A stretch of DNA of 9,314 bases from Chitinophagaceae bacterium. GTDB taxonomy: Bacteria; Bacteroidota; Bacteroidia; Chitinophagales; Chitinophagaceae. The DNA lies in assembly GCA_947483345.1 (NCBI GenBank), contig CANKNL010000107.1:1-9314 (forward strand), written 5' to 3'. A model generated the notes under the pieces. The model ran no database searches. It was not told where the DNA came from and worked only from the letters and a program-made list of their open reading frames with translations. The translations under genes and the position numbers were made by a program. Within the stretch, counting starts at the first letter, position 1. Each line of letters begins with the position of its first letter. Positions 7,245-9,314 of this stretch are shown here, piece by piece.

Positions 7245-7752
7245 AAATCATTACAGATCAGGAATATTAGTAGTTATACTTTTTTTAACGGGTATTTTTT
7301 TTATTACATGTTCTGATAATAAAAAAGAAAATATCAACAACACCTATTATTTCGAATTAGTTAACTTTACTAAGGATAGTTTAAAAAAAGCGGTTATTGA
7401 TAATTTGACCGGTAAAGTGTCTTATTATAAAAACGATAAACTACTTATTTTATCATTAAATTATGTAACAGAAGATCATCCGGATATGCATTTTTTTAAG
7501 AATGCCGATGAATTGGGAACAGATTTAAAACCGGATATAAAAAAAGTAAAAATTGAGTTTGGTGGCGCGTATTCTAAAGATAGTATAACGTATTCATTAC
7601 AAAAATATGTTTATAGAAATAACGTATGGGTTAAAACGTCTGATATGGGGTATGTAAAGGGAACTACCAGTTATAAAAAAGCAAAAAAATTCGCTATTGA
7701 GGAGTTTGCAAAACAGATTACGAATAATGTTGTTGTTTATACATACAACTAA
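7234..7752 (+). CDS. Unknown small lipoprotein coupled to nadA
   Basis: A 172-residue protein I do not recognise. The N-terminus has a basic MDYKNHYR, a hydrophobic segment (~10-24, GILVVILFLTGIFFI) and TCSDNKK, making Cys26 the probable lipidation site. The lipobox F-I-T-C is loose, but Bacteroidota tolerate such sites, and a non-cleaved anchor is the alternative. The mature part is Lys-rich, with beta-strand-like alternating segments (KIEFGGAYSKDSITYSLQKYVYRNNVWVKTS) and a C-terminal helix (SYKKAKKFAIEEFAKQI). No catalytic motif is visible. The ATG lies inside nadA, 11 nt before the nadA stop and in another frame, so translation is probably coupled and the two share a transcript. At roughly 27% GC by hand count it is the most AT-rich gene here. 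Its stop is 7 bp from the stop of the convergent DUF3089 gene. Confidence 0.8.
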   Translation: MDYKNHYRSGILVVILFLTGIFFITCSDNKKENINNTYYFELVNFTKDSLKKAVIDNLTGKVSYYKNDKLLILSLNYVTEDHPDMHFFKNADELGTDLKPDIKKVKIEFGGAYSKDSITYSLQKYVYRNNVWVKTSDMGYVKGTTSYKKAKKFAIEEFAKQITNNVVVYTYN

Positions 7753-7759
7753 GGGCACA

Positions 7760-8812
7760 TTATCTGTTTTTTAAATACGCATTAATTCTGGTTATTGTAT
7801 TTACCCTGATATTCATATAAAATAAATTGATATCCCCTATATGGTAATTTTTTTTGGTGTATAAAATTTTGCCGGGCACATTAGGTTTACTGCTCCATAA
7901 AAAATTATTATGAATTTGACTACTGACCACTCTTGGTACAATTTTATTAAAGTTTTTTAGCACCCCGCCACCATTATATTTTGAGGAAATTAAAGCTTTT
8001 TCATTAGTCCAGGTTAAGGGATTTATAACAACAGCGTTAAACTTTTCGGTTGAATTAAAATAGTTATCCGGCGTTCCTGATTTTACGGTTCGCCAGCTAA
8101 CAAAACAACCCGTAGCCAAAGAATCAGTACATGGTTTTAGTGCGGTAAAAAAAGTATCCGGTACGGGCATTCCTATGAGATAGGCACAAACCAGGCGTTT
8201 TTGCAGGGGTTTATTTTCAAAAATTTCTTGTAATAATCTGGCGGCATGTTTAGTGCCCTGGCTATGCGAGGCAATGATAATAGGCTGGTTGTTATTTAAA
8301 TACATTAAATAAAAAAGAAAAGCAGCTTTAATATCTGTATAGGCGATCTCAAAGGCCATTTCACTTTCGGGTGTTTTTTCATAGAAAGACCTAAGGTGAG
8401 CCTGTCGGTATCTTGGAGCAAATACACGACACTTCTCATTAAATACACTTGCCTGATATAAAATGGTAGAATAATCGGTTTTTGCATTTAACTCCGCATC
8501 GTCAATATCCGCATTCCATTGTGTGTCTTTTTTAGCAGTGAGCGTTGTGGGGTGAATAAAAAATACATCTGCCAGACTATCTTTTTTAAAACCGGGTAAT
8601 AATGGTTTTGGAATACTGTCACTTAAATCCTTTTTCCATGGATGGGCGGCCCAAAAATTTAAATTATTATAATCGGGTATTTTTGAGTTTGTTGTAATTT
8701 GATAAGCTGTATGTGCCGAAAAATTTCTTGGTGAACAGGAAAAAAGAGAAAAAAAAATTAAATTACTAACGAATAAACTGTTTAGTAAAAAAGATATTTT
8801 GTATTTTTTCAT
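7760..8812 (-). CDS. DUF3089 alpha/beta-hydrolase-like lipoprotein
   Basis: Predicted envelope lipoprotein of 350 residues with an alpha/beta-hydrolase fold of the DUF3089 family; the substrate is unknown. The signal peptide MKKYKISFLLNSLFVSNLIFF ends in SLFSC (Cys26). Family blocks are FWAAHPWKKDLSD (53-65), ADVFFIHPTT (81-90), CRVFAPRYRQA (128-138), AFEIAYTDIKAAFLFYL (153-169) and the nucleophile elbow ASHSQGTKHAARLL (181-194), where Ser184 is the likely catalytic Ser (HSQG). NYHIGDINLFYMNIR (322-336) probably supplies the catalytic His (His324). I chose the ATG at 8812 because it starts the signal peptide and lies 3 nt after a well-matched promoter; an in-frame TTG at 8845 would fall inside the -33 element. 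Its coding strand has slightly more C than G, unlike the PpiD-like and nadA genes. It converges on the small lipoprotein gene and diverges from chrA. Confidence 0.88.
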   Translation of the reverse strand: MKKYKISFLLNSLFVSNLIFFSLFSCSPRNFSAHTAYQITTNSKIPDYNNLNFWAAHPWKKDLSDSIPKPLLPGFKKDSLADVFFIHPTTLTAKKDTQWNADIDDAELNAKTDYSTILYQASVFNEKCRVFAPRYRQAHLRSFYEKTPESEMAFEIAYTDIKAAFLFYLMYLNNNQPIIIASHSQGTKHAARLLQEIFENKPLQKRLVCAYLIGMPVPDTFFTALKPCTDSLATGCFVSWRTVKSGTPDNYFNSTEKFNAVVINPLTWTNEKALISSKYNGGGVLKNFNKIVPRVVSSQIHNNFLWSSKPNVPGKILYTKKNYHIGDINLFYMNIRVNTITRINAYLKNR

Positions 8813-8815
8813 GAT

Positions 8816-8847
8816 CAAAACTATTTTCGGTGAAATTAGAAACAAAA
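8816..8847 (-). promoter_or_regulatory. Complete Bacteroidota promoter for the DUF3089 gene
   Basis: The minus strand reads TTTTG (8847-8843), 19 nt, then TAGTTTTG (8823-8816). This fits the Bacteroidota TTTG/TAnnTTTG promoter in both boxes and spacing. Only ATC separates the -7 box from the ATG at 8812, so the mRNA should be leaderless or nearly so. It is the best promoter in the window. Confidence 0.75.
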
Positions 8848-8931
8848 CAACATAAAATATATTAAAAAATATCCGCTTCCTTTCAATATTCGGGGTTGGC
8901 GGTATTCACTGAAAAATGCCTAGTTAAATTA

Positions 8932-9314
8932 TTGAAAAAGCTACTCAGACATATTCCTTTTTTAAAAGCGGTGTTTCTGCACAGCATTACTGCATTTGGC
9001 GGACCCCAAGGGCACATAGGTATGGTTTTAAAAACATTTGTGGATAAGCGAAAGGACCTTACAAAAAGCGAGCTGATGGAGTATATCTCATTTTGTCAGC
9101 TTTTACCAGGCGCCTCGTCTACCCAAACACTAACCCTTATCGGCTATAAACGAGGCGGCATTAATCTGGCTGTTTTAACATTGATTATCTGGATTTTGCC
9201 TGCTTGTTTTTTAATGGGGGGGTTATCATTTCTCATTGGCGACCTTGGAGAGAATAAAATACAAACAGGTTTTTTAAAATTTATTCAACCAATGGCCATT
9301 GGGTTTTTAGCTTA
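8932..9314 (+). CDS. chrA: ChrA-family chromate transporter (3' end missing)
   Basis: N-terminal 127 residues of a CHR-family inner-membrane transporter, which exports chromate in characterised members; the natural substrate here is unknown. The family signature AFGGPQGHIGM (21-31) is followed by TFVDKRKDLTKSELMEYISFCQLLPGASSTQTLTLIGYKRGG (35-76), with the conserved QLLPG..STQ segment and the GYKRGG turn. Hydrophobic segments lie at ~78-102 and from ~113 to the window edge. There is no in-frame ATG before the signature. The frame opens after a stop near 8863, so I chose TTG at 8932, which gives MKKLLRHIPFLKAVFLHS, a usual beginning for these proteins; another TTG, 36 nt upstream at 8896, is the alternative. 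The gene continues past the right edge. It is divergent from the DUF3089 gene and ~41% GC by hand count, in contrast to the AT-rich block to its left. Confidence 0.9.
   Translation, partial: MKKLLRHIPFLKAVFLHSITAFGGPQGHIGMVLKTFVDKRKDLTKSELMEYISFCQLLPGASSTQTLTLIGYKRGGINLAVLTLIIWILPACFLMGGLSFLIGDLGENKIQTGFLKFIQPMAIGFLA

Noticed and set aside
7760..8845. Longer DUF3089 protein starting at TTG 8845
   Set aside because: The extra 11 residues precede a classic MKK lipoprotein signal, and the TTG sits in the -33 promoter element, upstream of the expected transcript start.
9039..9047. Perfect DnaA-box 9-mer TGTGGATAA
   Set aside because: It lies inside the chrA coding sequence, encoding conserved protein (FVDKR), and stands alone. 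A single 9-mer is expected by chance, so it is not counted as origin evidence.

Overview
The window looks like an ordinary chromosomal segment of a Bacteroidota bacterium, probably near the Chitinophagaceae. The reasons are a DUF2480 protein (a family I know from this phylum), Bacteroidota-type promoter boxes (TAnnTTTG, one with a TTTG element 19 bp upstream), no clear Shine-Dalgarno sequences, and lipoprotein signals followed by Asn/Ser/Asp-rich residues. No transposase, phage gene, CRISPR array, tRNA or rRNA is visible.

Layout. At the left, on the plus strand, are the 3' part of a RhlE-type DEAD-box RNA helicase (runs off the left edge), a SnoaL/DUF4440-like lipoprotein with a strong intrinsic terminator, and a CorA magnesium transporter. 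CorA ends tail-to-tail, with a 4-bp stop overlap, against a minus-strand DUF2480 gene. Upstream of that, also on the minus strand, is a 708-residue membrane-anchored periplasmic PPIase/chaperone (PpiD/SurA type) with its own terminator. A 588-bp AT-rich gap then separates this gene from divergently transcribed nadA (quinolinate synthase). nadA overlaps a small unknown lipoprotein gene by 11 nt. A minus-strand DUF3089 alpha/beta-hydrolase-like lipoprotein follows, and the 5' part of a plus-strand ChrA-type chromate transporter runs off the right edge.

The most interesting part is the 5652-6239 gap. It contains a 12-bp inverted repeat carrying TGTTGATAA/TTTTCAACA boxes, further near-matches to the DnaA box (TGTTAATAA, TGTGGATGT, ATTTCCACA, TGTTGAAAA), and a perfect tandem 13-mer. 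It lies between divergent genes, and hand-counted G/C strand bias changes across it in most, but not all, of the genes I counted. I propose it as a candidate replication origin with modest confidence. It contains no perfect DnaA box, so whole-chromosome skew is needed to decide.

The genes do not form one pathway. They are mostly housekeeping functions: RNA remodelling, Mg2+ uptake, envelope protein folding, NAD synthesis and anion transport. The block from nadA through the DUF3089 gene is clearly more AT-rich (about 27-35% GC by hand count) than both flanks (about 38-43%). I did not find a convincing new multi-gene system.
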